Origin: Patagioenas fasciata
Taxonomy: Eukaryota; Chordata; Aves; Columbiformes; Columbidae
NCBI RefSeq assembly: GCF_037038585.1
Contig: NW_027288510.1
Span: 2,237,001 to 2,301,000, forward strand
Direction of reading: 5' to 3'
Length of the DNA: 64,000 bases
Position numbers and translations under genes: made by a program. This document shows, piece after piece, positions 12,001 through 24,000 of this stretch. Position 1 is the stretch's first letter; each line of letters begins with the position of its first letter. The notes beneath the pieces are model-generated. The model saw only the letters and a list, made by a program, of their open reading frames with translations, ran no database searches and was not told where the DNA came from.

Positions 12001-15000
12001 CTGTCGGGCTTCCTCAGGCCCTGTCGGGCTCCATCGAGCCCTGTCAGGCTCCGTCGGACCCTATCAGGCTTTGCTCGGGCCCTGTTGGGCTCCGTCAGGC
12101 CCTGTCGGGTTTGCTCGGGCCCTATCGGGCTCCGTCGGGCCCTGTCGGGTTTCCTTGGGCTCTGTCGGTCTCCATCGAGCCCTGTCAGGCTCCGTCGGGC
12201 CCTGTCGGGTTTGCTCGGGCCCTGTCGGGTTTGCTCAGGCACTGTCGGGTTTGCTCAGGCCCTGTCGGGTTTGCTTGGGCCCTGTCGGGCTCCGTCGGGC
12301 CCTGTCGGGTTTCCTCGGGCCCTGTCGGGCTCCATCGAGCCCTGTCAGGCTCCGTCTGGCCCTTTCGGGTTTGCTCGGGCCCTGTCGGGCTCCGTCGAGC
12401 CATGTCGGGTTTCCTCGGGCCCTGTCGGGTTCCATCGAGCCCTGTCAGGCTCCGTCGGGCCTTTTTGGGTTTGCTCGGGCCCTGTCGGGCTCCGTCGGGC
12501 CCTGTCAGGCTTTGTCAGGTCCTGTCAGGTTTGTTCTGGCCCTGTCGGGCCTTGTCGGGCCCTGTCGGGTTTGCTCGGGCTCTGTCGGGCTCCGTTGGGC
12601 CCTGTCGGGTTTGCTCGGGCACTGTCGGGTTTGCTCAGGCCCTGTCAGGCTCCGTCGACCCCTGTCAGGTTTGCTCGGGCCCTGTCGGGCTCCTTTGAGC
12701 CATGTCGGGTTTGCTCGGGCCCTGTCGGGCTCCATCGAACCCTGTCAGGCTTTGTCGGGTCCTGTCGGGTTTGCTCAGGCCCTGTCAGGCTCCGTCGACC
12801 CCTGTCAGGTATGCTCGGGCCCTGTCGGGTTTGCTCAGGCCCTGTCAGGCTCCGTCGACCCCTGTCAGGTTTGCTCGGGCCCTGTCGGGTTTGCTCGGGC
12901 CCTATCAGGTTTGCTCGGGCCCTGTCGGGTTTGCTCAGGCCCTGTCAGGCTCCGTCAAGCCCTGTCGGGTTTGCTCAGGCCCTGTCAGGCTCCGTCAGGC
13001 CCTGTCGGGTTTGCTCGGGCCCTGTCGGGTTTGCTGGGGCCCTGTCGGGCTCCGTCGGGCCCTGTCGGGTTTGCTCGGGCCCTGTCGGGCTCCGTCTAGC
13101 CCTGTCACGTTTCCTCGGGCCCTGTCGGGCTCCATCGAGCCCTGTCAGGCTCTGTGAGGCTTTGTCGGGTTTGCTCGGGCCCTGTCGGGCTCCGTCGGGC
13201 CCTGTCAGGCTTTGTCGGGCCCTGTCGGTTTTGCTCGGGCCCTGTCGGGCCTTGTCGGGCCCTGTCGGGATTGCTCGGGCCCTGTCGGGCTCCGTCGAGC
13301 TTTGTCGGGTTTGTTCGGGCCCTTTCGGTTTTACTCAGGCCCTGTCAGGCTCCGACAAGCCCTGTCAGGTTTGCTCGGGCCCTGTCGGGTTTGCTCGGGC
13401 CCTCTCGGGCTGCGTCGGGCTCTGTCGGGTTTCCTCGGGGCCTGTCAGGCTCCGTCAGGCCCTGTCGGGTTTGCTCGGGCCTTATCGGGCTCCGTGGGGC
13501 CCTGTCGGGTTTCCTCGGGCCCTGTCGGGCTCCATCGAGCCCTGTCAGGCTCCGTCGGGCCCTTTCGGTTTTGCTCGGGCCCTGTCGGGCTCCGTCAGGC
13601 CCTGTCGGACTTGCTCAGGCCCTGTCGGGTTTGCTCGAGCCCTGTCGGGCTCCATCGGGCCCTGTCGGGTTTGCTCGGGCCCTATCGGGCTCCGTCGGGC
13701 CCTGTCGGGTTTCCTCGGGCCCTGTCAGGCTCCATCGAGCCCTGTCAGGCTTCGTCGGGCCCTTTCGGGTTTGCTCGGGCCCTGTCAGGCTCCGTCAGGC
13801 CCTGTCGGGTTTGCTCGGGCCCTATCGGGCTCCGTCGGGCCCTGTCGGGTTTCCTCGGGCTCTGTCGGTCTCCATCGAGCCCTGTCAGGCTCCGTCAGGC
13901 CCTGTCGGGTTTGCTCGGGCCCTATCGAGCTCCGTCGGGCCCTGTCGGGTTTCCTCGGGCTCTGTCGGTCTCCATCGAGCCCTTTCAGGCTCCGTCGGGC
14001 CCTGTCGGGTTTGCTCGGGCCCTGTCGGGTTTGCTCAGGCACTGTAGGGTTTGCTCAGGCCCTGTCAGGTTTGCTTGGGCCCTGTCGGGTTTGCTCGGGC
14101 CCTGTCGGGCTTCCTCGGGCCCTGTCGGGCTCCATCGAGCCCTGTCAGGCTCCGTCGGACCCTATCAGGCTTTGCTCGGGCCCTGTCGGGCTCCGTCAGG
14201 CCCTGTCGGGTTTGCTCGGGCCCTATCGGGCTCCGTCGGGCCCTGTCGGGTTTCCTCGGGCTCTGTCGGTCTCCATCGAGCCCTGTCAGGCTCCGTCGGG
14301 CCCTGTCGGGTTTGCTCGGGCCCTGTCGGGTTTGCTCAGGCACTGTCGGGTTTGCTCAGGCCCTGTCGGGTTTGCTTGGGCCCTGTCGGGCTCCGTCGGG
14401 CCCTGTCGGGTTTCCTCGGGCCCTGTCGGGCTCCATCGAGCCCTGTCAGGCTCCGTCTGGCCCTTTCGGGTTTGCTCGGGCCCTGTCGGGCTCCGTCGAG
14501 CCATGTCGGGTTTCCTCGGGCCCTGTCGGGTTCCATCGAGCCCTGTCAGGCTCCGTCGGGCCTTTTTGGGTTTGCTCGGGCCCTGTCGGGCTCAGTCGGG
14601 CCCTGTCAGGCTTTGTCAGGTCCTGTCAGGTTTGTTCTGGCCCTGTCGGGCCTTGTCGGGCCCTGTCGGGTTTGCTCGGGCTCTGTCGGGCTCCGTTGGG
14701 CCCTGTCGGGTTTGCTCGGGCACTGTCGGGTTTGCTCAGGCCCTGTCAGGCTCCGTCGACCCCTGTCAGGTTTGCTCGGGCCCTGTCGGGCTCCGTTGAG
14801 CCATGTCGGGTTTGCTCGGGCCCTGTCGGGCTCCATCGAACCCTGTCAGACTTTGTCGGGTCCTGTCGGGTTTGCTCAGGCCCTGTCAGGCTTTGTCGAC
14901 CCCTGTCAGGTATGCTCGGGCCCTGTCGGGTTTGCTCAGGCCCTGTCAGGCTCCGTCGACCCCTGTCAGGTTTGTTCGGGCCCTGTCGGGCTCCGTCGGG

Positions 15001-18000
15001 CCCTGTTGGGTTTGCTCAGGCCCTGTCAGGCTCCGTCAGGCCCTGTCGGGTTTGCTCGGGCTCTGTCGGTCTCCATCGAGCCCTTTCAGGCTCCGTCGGG
15101 CCCTGTCGGGTTTGCTCGGGCCCTGTCGGGTTTGCTCAGGCACTGTAGGGTTTGCTCAGGCCCTGTCGGGTTTGCTTGGGCCCTGTCGGGTTTGCTCGGG
15201 CCCTGTCGGGCTTCCTCGGGCCCTTTCGGGCTCCATCGAGCCCTGTCAGGCTCCGTCGGACCCTATCAGGCTTTGCTCGGGCCCTGTCGGGCTCCGTCAG
15301 GCCCTGTCGTGTTTGCTCGGGCCCTATCGGGCTCCGTCGGGCCCTGTCGGGTTTCCTCGGGCTCTGTCGGTCTCCATCGAGCCCTGTCAGGCTCCGTCGG
15401 GCCCTGTCAGGTTTGCTCGGGCCCTGTCGGGTTTGCTCAGGCACTGTCGGGTTTGCTCAGGCCCTGTCGGGTTTGCTTGGGCCCTGTCGGGCTCCGTCGG
15501 GCCCTGTCGGGTTTCCTCGGGCCCTGTCGGGCTCCATCGAGCCCTGTCAGGTTCCGTCTGGCCCTTTCGGGTTTGCTCGGGCCCTGTCGGGCTCCGTCGA
15601 GCCATGTCGGGTTTCCTCGGGCCCTGTCGGGTTCCATCGAGCCCTGTCAGGCTCCGTCGGGCCTTTTTGGGTTTGCTCGGGCCCTGTCGGGCTCCGTCTA
15701 GCCCTGTCACGTTTCCTCGGGCCCTGTCGGGCTCCATCGAGCCCTGTCAGGCTCTGTGAGGCTTTGTCGGGTTTGCTCGGGCCCTGTCGGGCTCCGTCGG
15801 GCCCTGTCAGGCTTTGTCGGGCCCTGTCGGTTTTGCTCGGGCCCTGTCGGGCCTTGTCGGGCCCTGTCGGGATTGCTCGGGCCCTGTCGGGCTCCGTCGA
15901 GCTTTGTCGGGTTTGTTCGGGCCCTTTCGGTTTTACTCAGGCCCTGTCAGGCTCCGACAAGCCCTGTCAGGTTTGCTCGGGCCCTGTCGGGTTTGCTCGG
16001 GCCCTCTCGGGCTGCGTCGGGCTCTGTCGGGTTTCCTCGGGCCCTGTCAGGCTCCGTCAGGCCCTGTCGGGTTTGCTCGGGCCTTATCGGGCTCCGTGGG
16101 GCCCTGTCGGGTTTCCTCGGGCCCTGTCGGGCTCCATCGAGCTCTGTCAGGCTCCGTCGGGCCCTTTCGGGTTTGCTCGGGCCCTGTCGGGCTCCGTCAG
16201 GCCCTGTCGGACTTGCTCAGGCCCTGTCGGGTTTGCTCGAGCCCTGTCGGGCTCCATCGGGCCCTGTCGGGTTTGCTCGGGCCCTATCGGGCTCCGTCGG
16301 GCCCTGTCGGGTTTCCTCGGGCCCTGTCAGGCTCCATCGAGCCCTGTCAGGCTTCGTCGGGCCCTTTCGGGTTTGCTCGGGCCCTGTCAGGCTCCGTCAG
16401 GCCCTGTCGGGTTTGCTCGGGCCCTATCGGGCTCCGTCGGGCCCTGTCGGGTTTCCTCGGGCTCTGTCGGTCTCCATCGAGCCCTGTCAGGCTCCGTCAG
16501 GCCCTGTCGGGTTTGCTCGGGCCCTATCGAGCTCCGTCGGGCCCTGTCGGGTTTCCTCGGGCTCTGTCGGTCTCCATCGAGCCCTTTCAGGCTCCGTCGG
16601 GCCCTGTCGGGTTTGCTCGGGCCCTGTCGGGTTTGCTCAGGCACTGTAGGGTTTGCTCAGGCCCTGTCGGGTTTGCTTGGGCCCTGTCGGGTTTGCTCGG
16701 GCCCTGTCGGGCTTCCTCGGGCCCTGTCGGGCTCCATCGAGCCCTGTCAGGCTCCGTCGGACCCTATCAGGCTTTGCTCGGGCCCTGTCGGCTCCGTCAG
16801 GCCCTGTCGGGTTTGCTCGGGCCCTATCGGGCTCCGTCGGGCCCTGTCGGGTTTCCTCGGGCTCTGTCGGTCTCCATCGAGCCCTGTCAGGCTCCGTCGG
16901 GCCCTGTCGGGTTTGCTCGGGCCCTGTCGGGTTTGCTCAGGCACTGTCGGGTTTGCTCAGGCCCTGTCGGGTTTGCTTGGGCCCTGTCGGGCTCCGTCGG
17001 GCCCTGTCGGGTTTCCTCGGGCCCTGTCGGGCTCCATCGAGCCCTGTCAGGCTCCGTCTGGCCCTTTCGGGTTTGCTCGGGCCCTGTCGGGCTCCGTCGA
17101 GCCATGTCGGGTTTCCTCGGGCCCTGTCGGGTTCCATCGAGCCCTGTCAGGCTCCGTCGGGCCTTTTTGGGTTTGCTCGGGCCCTGTCGGGCTCTGTCGG
17201 GCTCTGTCAGGCTTTGTCAGGTCCTGTCAGGTTTGTTCTGGCCCTGTCGGGCCTTGTCGGGCCCTTTCGGGTTTGCTCGGGCTCTGTCGGGCTCCGTTGG
17301 GCCCTGTCGGGTTTGCTCGGGCACTGTCGGGTTTGCTCAGGCCCTGTCAGGCTCCGTCGACCCCTGTCAGGTTTGCTCGGGCCCTGTCGGGCTCCGTTGA
17401 GCCATGTCGGGTTTGCTCGGGCCCTGTCGGGCTCCATCGAACCCTGTCAGACTTTGTCGGGTCCTGTCGGGTTTGCTCAGGCCCTGTCAGGCTCCGTCGA
17501 CCCCTGTCAGGTATGCTCGGGCCCTGTCGGGTTTGCTCAGGCCCTGTCAGGCTCCGTCGACCCCTGTCAGGTTTGCTCGGGCCCTGTCGGGCTCCGTCGG
17601 GCCCTGTTGGGTTTGCTCAGGCCCTGTCAGGCTCCGTCAGGCCCTGTCGGGTTTGCTCGGGCTCTGTCGGTCTCCATCGAGCCCTTTCAGGCTCCGTCGG
17701 GCCCTGTCGGGTTTGCTCGGGCCCTGTCGGGTTTGCTCAGGCACTGTAGGGTTTGCTCAGGCCCTGTCGGGTTTGCTTGGGCCCTGTCGGGTTTGCTCGG
17801 GCCCTGTCGGGCTTCCTCGGGCCCTGTCGGGCTCCATCGAGTCCTGTCAGGCTCCGTCGGACCCTATCAGGCTTTGCTCGGGCCCTGTCGGGCTCCGTCA
17901 GGCCCTGTCGGGTTTGCTCGGGCCCTATCGGGCTCCGTCGGGCCCTGTCGGGTTTCCTCGGGCTCTGTCGGTCTCCATCGAGCCCTGTCAGGCTCCGTCG

Positions 18001-21000
18001 GGCCCTGTCGGGTTTGCTCGGGCCCTGTCGGGTTTGCTCAGGCACTGTCGGGTTTGCTCAGGCCCTGTCGGGTTTGCTTGGGCCCTGTCGGGCTCCGTCG
18101 GGCCCTGTCGGGTTTCCTCGGGCCCTGTCGGGCTCCATCGAGCCCTGTCAGGCTCCGTCTGGCCCTTTCGGGTTTGCTCGGGCCCTGTCGGGCTCCGTCG
18201 AGCCATGTCGGGTTTCCTCGGGCCCTGTCGGGTTCCATCGAGCCCTGTCAGGCTCCGTCGGGCCTTTTTGGGTTTGCTCGGGCCCTGTCGGGCTCCGTCG
18301 GGCCCTGTCAGGCTTTGTCAGGTCCTGTCAGGTTTGTTCTGGCCCTGTCGGGCCTTGTCGGGCCCTGTCGGGTTTGCTCGGGCTCTGTCGGGCTCCGTTG
18401 GGCCCTGTCGGGTTTGCTCGGGCACTGTCGGGTTTGCTCAGGCCCTGTCAGGCTCCGTCGACCCCTGTCAGGTTTGCTCGGGCCCTGTCGGGCTCCGCTG
18501 AGCCATGTCGGGTTTGCTCGGGCCCTGTCGGGCTCCATCGAACCCTGTCAGACTTTGTCGGGTCCTGTCGGGTTTGCTCAGGCCCTGTCAGGCTCCGTCG
18601 ACCCCTGTCAGGTATGCTCGGGCCCTGTCGGGTTTGCTCAGGCCCTGTCAGGCTCCGTCGACCCCTGTCAGGTTTGCTCGGGCCCTGTCGGGCTCCGTCG
18701 GGCCCTGTCGGGTTTGCTCAGGCCCTGTCAGGCTCCGTCAGGCCCTGTCGGGTTTGCTCGGGCTCTGTCGGGTTTGCTGGGGCCCTGTCGGGCTCCGTCG
18801 GGCCCTGTCGGGTTTGCTCGGGCCCTGTCGGGCTCCGTCGAGCTTTGTCGGGTTTGTTCGGGCTCTTTCTGTTTTACTCAGGCCCTGTCAGGCTCCGACA
18901 AGCCCTGTCAGGTTTGCTCGGGCATGTCGGGTTTGCTCGGGCCCTCTCGGGCTCCGTCGGGCTCTGTCGGGTTTCCTCGGGCCCTGTCAGGCTCCGTCAG
19001 GCCCTGTCGTGTTTGCTCGGGCCCTGTCGGGTTTGCTGAAGCCCTGTCAGGCTTTGTCGGACCCTGTCGGGTTTGCTAGGGCCGTGTCGGGCTCCGTCGG
19101 GCCCTGTCCGGTTTGCTCGGGCCCTGTCGGATTTGCTTGGGCCCTGTCGGGCTCCGTCGAGCCGTGTCGGGTTTGCTCGGGCCCTGTCGGGCTCCATCGA
19201 ACCCTGTCAGGCTTTGTCGGGTCCTGTCGCGTTTGCTCAGGCCCTGTCAGGCTCCGTTGATCCCTGTCAGGTATGCTCGGGCCCTGTCGGGTTTGCTCAG
19301 GCCCTGTCAGGCGCCGTCGACCCCTGTCAGGTTTGCTCGGGCCCTGTCGGGCTCCGTCAGGCACTGTCGGACTTGCTCAGGCCCTGTCGGGTTTGCTCGA
19401 GCCCTGTCGGGCTCCATCGGGCCCTGTCGGGTTTGCTCGGGCCCTATCGGGCTCCGTCGGGCCCTGTCGGGTTTCCTCGGGCCCTGTCAGGCTCCATCGA
19501 GCCCTGTCAGGCTTCGTCGGGCCCTTTCGGGTTTGCTCGGGCCCTGTCAGGCTCCGTCAGGCCCTGTCGGGTTTGCTCGGGCCCTATCGGGCTCCGTCGG
19601 GCCCTGTCGGGTTTCCTCGGGCTCTGTCGGTCTCCATCGAGCCCTGTCAGGCTCCGTCAGGCCCTGTCGGGTTTGCTCGGGCCCTATCGAGCTCCGTCGG
19701 GCCCTGTCGGGTTTCCTCGGGCTTAGTCGGTCTCCATCGAGCCCTTTCAGGCTCCGTCGGGCCCTGTCGGGTTTGCTCGGGCCCTGTCGGGTTTGCTCAG
19801 GCACTGTAGGGTTTGCTCATGCCCTGTCGGGTTTGCTTAGGCCCTGTCGGGTTTGCTCGGGCCCTGTCGGGCTTCCTCGGGCCCTGTCGGGCTCCATCGA
19901 GCCCTGTCAGGCTCCGTCGGACCCTATCAGGCTTTGCTCGGGCCCTGTCGGGCTCCGTCAGGCCCTGTCGGGTTTGCTCGGGCCCTATCGGGCTCCGTCG
20001 GGCCCTGTCGGGTTTCCTCGGGCTCTGTCGGTCTCCATCGAGCCCTGTCAGGCTCCGTCGGGCCCTGTCGGGTTTGCTCGGGCCCTGTCGGGTTTGCTCA
20101 GGCACTGTCGGGTTTGCTCAGGCCCTGTCGGGTTTGCTTGGGCCCTGTCGGGCTCCGTCGGGCCCTGTCGGGTTTCCTCGGGCCCTGTCGGGCTCCATCG
20201 AGCCCTGTCAGGCTCCGTCTGGCCCTTTCGGGTTTGCTCGGGCCCTGTCGGGCTCCGTCGAGCCATGTCGGGTTTCCTCGGGCCCTGTCGGGTTCCATCG
20301 AGCCCTGTCAGGCTCCGTCGGGCCTTTTTGGGTTTGCTCGGGCCCTGTCGGGCTCCGTCGGGCCCTGTCAGGCTTTGTCAGGTCCTGTCAGGTTTGTTCT
20401 GGCCCTGTCGGGCCTTGTCGGGCCCTGTCGGGTTTGCTCGGGCTCTGTCGGGCTCCGTTGGGCCCTGTCGGGTTTGCTCGGGCACTGTCGGGTTTGCTCA
20501 GGCCCTGTCAGGCTCCGTCGACCCCTGTCAGGTTTGCTCGGGCCCTGTCGGGCTCCGTTGAGCCATGTCGGGTTTGCTCGGGCCCTGTCGGGCTCCATCG
20601 AACCCTGTCAGACTTTGTCGGGTCCTGTCGGGTTTGCTCAGGCCCTGTCAGGCTCCGTCGACCCCTGTCAGGTATGCTCGGGCCCTGTCGGGTTTGCTCA
20701 GGCCCTGTCAGGCTCCGTCGACCCCTGTCGGGTTTGCTCGGGCCCTGTCGGGCTCCGTCGGGCCCTGTCGGGTTTGCTCAGGCCCTGTCAGGCTCCGTCA
20801 GGCCCTGTCGGGTTTGCTCGGGCTCTGTCGGTCTCCATCGAGCCCTTTCAGGCTCCGTCGGGCCCTGTCGGGTTTGCTCGGGCCCTGTCGGGTTTGCTCA
20901 GGCACTGTAGGGTTTGCTCAGGCCCTGTCGGGTTTGCTTGGGCCCTGTCGGGTTTGCTCGGGCCCTGTCGGGCTTCCTCGGGCCCTGTCGGGCTCCATCG

Positions 21001-24000
21001 AGTCCTGTCAGGCTCCGTCGGACCCTATCAGGCTTTGCTCGGGCCCTGTCGGGCTCCGTCAGGCCCTGTCGGGTTTGCTCGGGCCCTATCGGGCTCCGTC
21101 GGGCCCTGTCGGGTTTCCTCGGGCTCTGTCGGTCTCCATCGAGCCCTGTCAGGCTCCGTCGGGCCCTGTCGGGTTTGCTCGGGCCCTGTCGGGTTTGCTC
21201 AGGCACTGTCGGGTTTGCTCAGGCCCTGTCGGGTTTGCTTGGGCCCTGTCGGGCTCCGTCGGGCCCTGTCGGGTTTCCTCGGGCCCTGTCGGGCTCCATC
21301 GAGCCCTGTCAGGTTCCGTCTGGCCCTTTCGGGTTTGCTCGGGCCCTGTCGGGCTCCGTCGAGCCATGTCGGGTTTCCTCGGGCCCTGTCGGGTTCCATC
21401 GAGCCCTGTCAGGCTCCGTCGGGCCTTTTTGGGTTTGCTCGGGCCCTGTCGGGCTCCGTCGGGCCCTGTCAGGCTTTGTCAGGTCCTGTCAGGTTTGTTC
21501 TGGCCCTGTCGGGCCTTGTCGGGCCCTGTCGGGTTTGCTCGGGCTCTGTCGGGCTCCGTTGGGCCCTGTCGGGTTTGCTCGGGCACTGTCGGGTTTGCTC
21601 AGGCCCTGTCAGGCTCCGTCGACCCCTGTCAGGTTTGCTCGGGCCCTGTCGGGCTCCGTTGAGCCATGTCGGGTTTGCTCGGGCCCTGTCGGGTTCCATC
21701 GAACCCTGTCAGGCTTTGTCGGGTCCTGTCGGGTTTGCTCAGGCCCTGTCAGGCTCCGTCGACCCCTGTCAGGTATGCTCGGGCCCTGTCGGGTTTGCTC
21801 AGGCCCTGTCAGGCTCCGTCGACCCCTGTCAGGTTTGCTCGGGCCCTGTCGGGCTCCGTCGGGCCCTGTCGGGTTTGCTCAGGCCCTGTCAGGCTCCGTC
21901 AGGCCCTGTCGGGTTTGCTCGGGCTCTGTCGGGTTTGCTGGGGCCCTGTCGGGCTCCGTCGGGCCTTGTCGGGTTTGCTCGGGCCCTGTCGGGCTCCGTC
22001 GAGCTTTGTCGGGTTTGTTCGGGCCCTTTCTGTTTTACTCAGGCCCTGTCAGGCTCCGACAAGCCCTGTCAGGTTTGCTCGGGCATGTCGGGTTTGCTCG
22101 GGCCCTCTCGGGCTCCGTCGGGCTCTGTCGGGTTTCCTCAGGCCCTGTCAGGCTCCGTCAGGCCCTGTCGTGTTTGCTCGGGCCCTGTCGGGTTTGCTGA
22201 AGCCCTGTCAGGCTTCGTCGGACCCTGTCGGGTTTGCTAGGGCCGTGTCGGGCTCCGTCGGGCCCTGTCCGGTTTGCTCGGGCCCTGTCGGATTTGCTTG
22301 GGCCCTGTCGGGCTCCGTCGAGCCGTGTCGGGTTTGCTCGGGCCCTGTCGGGCTCCATCGAACCCTGTCAGGCTTTGTCGGGTCCTGTCGCGTTTGCTCA
22401 GGCCCTGTCAGGCTCCGTCGATCCCTGTCAGGTATGCTCGGGCCCTGTCGGGTTTGCTCAGGCCCTGTCAGGCGCCGTCGACCCCTGTCAGGTTTGCTCG
22501 GGCCCTGTCGGGCTCCGTCGGGCCCTGTCAGGTTTGCTCGGGCCCTGTCAGGCTCCGTCGGTACCTGTCGGGTTTGCTCGGGCCCTGTCGGGTTTGCTCA
22601 GGCCCTGTCAGGCTCCGTCAAGCCCTGTCGGGTTTGCTCAGGCCCTGTCAGGCTCCGTCAGGCCCTTTCGGGTTTGCTCGGGCCCTGTCGGGTTTGCTGG
22701 GGCCCTGTCGGGCTCCGTCGGGCCCTGTCGGGTTTCCTCGGGCCCTGTCGGGCTCCATCGAGCCCTGTCAGGCTCTGTGAGGCTTTGTCGGGTTTGCTCG
22801 GGCCCTGTCGGGCTCCGTCGGGCCCTGTCAGGCTTTGTCGGGCCCTGTCGGTTTTGCTCGGGCCCTGTCGGGCCTTGTCGGGCCCTGTCGGGATTGCTCG
22901 GGCCCTGTCGAGCTCCGTCGAGCTTTGTCGGGTTTGTTCGGGCCCTTTCGGTTTTACTCAGGCCCTGTCAGGCTCCGACAAGCCCTGTCAGGTTTGCTCG
23001 GGCCCTGTCGGGTTTGCTCGGGCCCTCTCGGGCTCCGTCGGGCTCTGTCGGGTTTCCTCGGGCCCTGTCAGGCTCCGTCAGGCCCTGTCGGGTTTGCTCG
23101 GGCCCTATCGGGCTCCGTGGGGCCCTGTCGGGTTTCCTCGGGCCCTGTCGGGCTCCATCGAGCCCTGTCAGGCTCCGTCGGGCCCTTTCGGGTTTGCTCG
23201 GGCCCTGTCGGGCTCCGTCAGGCACTGTCGGACTTGCTCAGGCCCTGTCGGGTTTGCTCGAGCCCTGTCGGGCTCCATCGGGCCCTGTCGGGTTTGCTCG
23301 GGCCCTATCGGGCTCCGTCGGGCCCTGTCGGGTTTCCTCGGGCCCTGTCAGGCTCCATCGAGCCCTGTCAGGCTTCGTCGGGCCCTTTCGGGTTTGCTCG
23401 GGCCCTGTCAGGCTCCGTCAGGCCCTGTCGGGTTTGCTCGGGCCCTATCGGGCTCCGTCGGGCCCTGTCGGGTTTCCTCGGGCTCTGTCGGTCTCCATCG
23501 AGCCCTGTCAGGCTCCGTCAGGCCCTGTCGGGTTTGCTCGGGCCCTATCGAGCTCCGTCGGGCCCTGTCGGGTTTCCTCGGGCTCTGTCGGTCTCCATCG
23601 AGCCCTTTCAGGCTCCGTCGGGCCCTGTCGGGTTTGCTCGGGCCCTGTCGGGTTTGCTCAGGCACTGTAGGGTTTGCTCATGCCCCGTCGGGTTTGCTTA
23701 GGCCCTGTCGGGTTTGCTCGGGCCCTGTCGGGCTTCCTCGGGCCCTGTCGGGCTCCATCGAGCCCTGTCAGGCTCCGTCGGACCCTATCAGGCTTTGCTC
23801 GGGCCCTGTCGGGCTCCGTCAGGCCCTGTCGGGTTTGCTCGGGCCCTATCGGGCTCCGTCGGGCCCTGTCGGGTTTCCTCGGGCTCTGTCGGTCTCCATC
23901 GAGCCCTGTCAGGCTCCGTCGGGCCCTGTCGGGTTTGCTCGGGCCCTGTCGGGTTTGCTCAGGCACTGTCGGGTTTGCTCAGGCCCTGTCGGGTTTGCTT

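Noticed and set aside
3191..14799. Giant open frames (1794 codons at 3191-8575, 2216 codons at 8149-14799) in the satellite
   Set aside because: All three plus-strand frames are open over the array because the 10/20-bp module rarely forms a stop. The frames start at TTG and translate to a simple periodic string with no domain.
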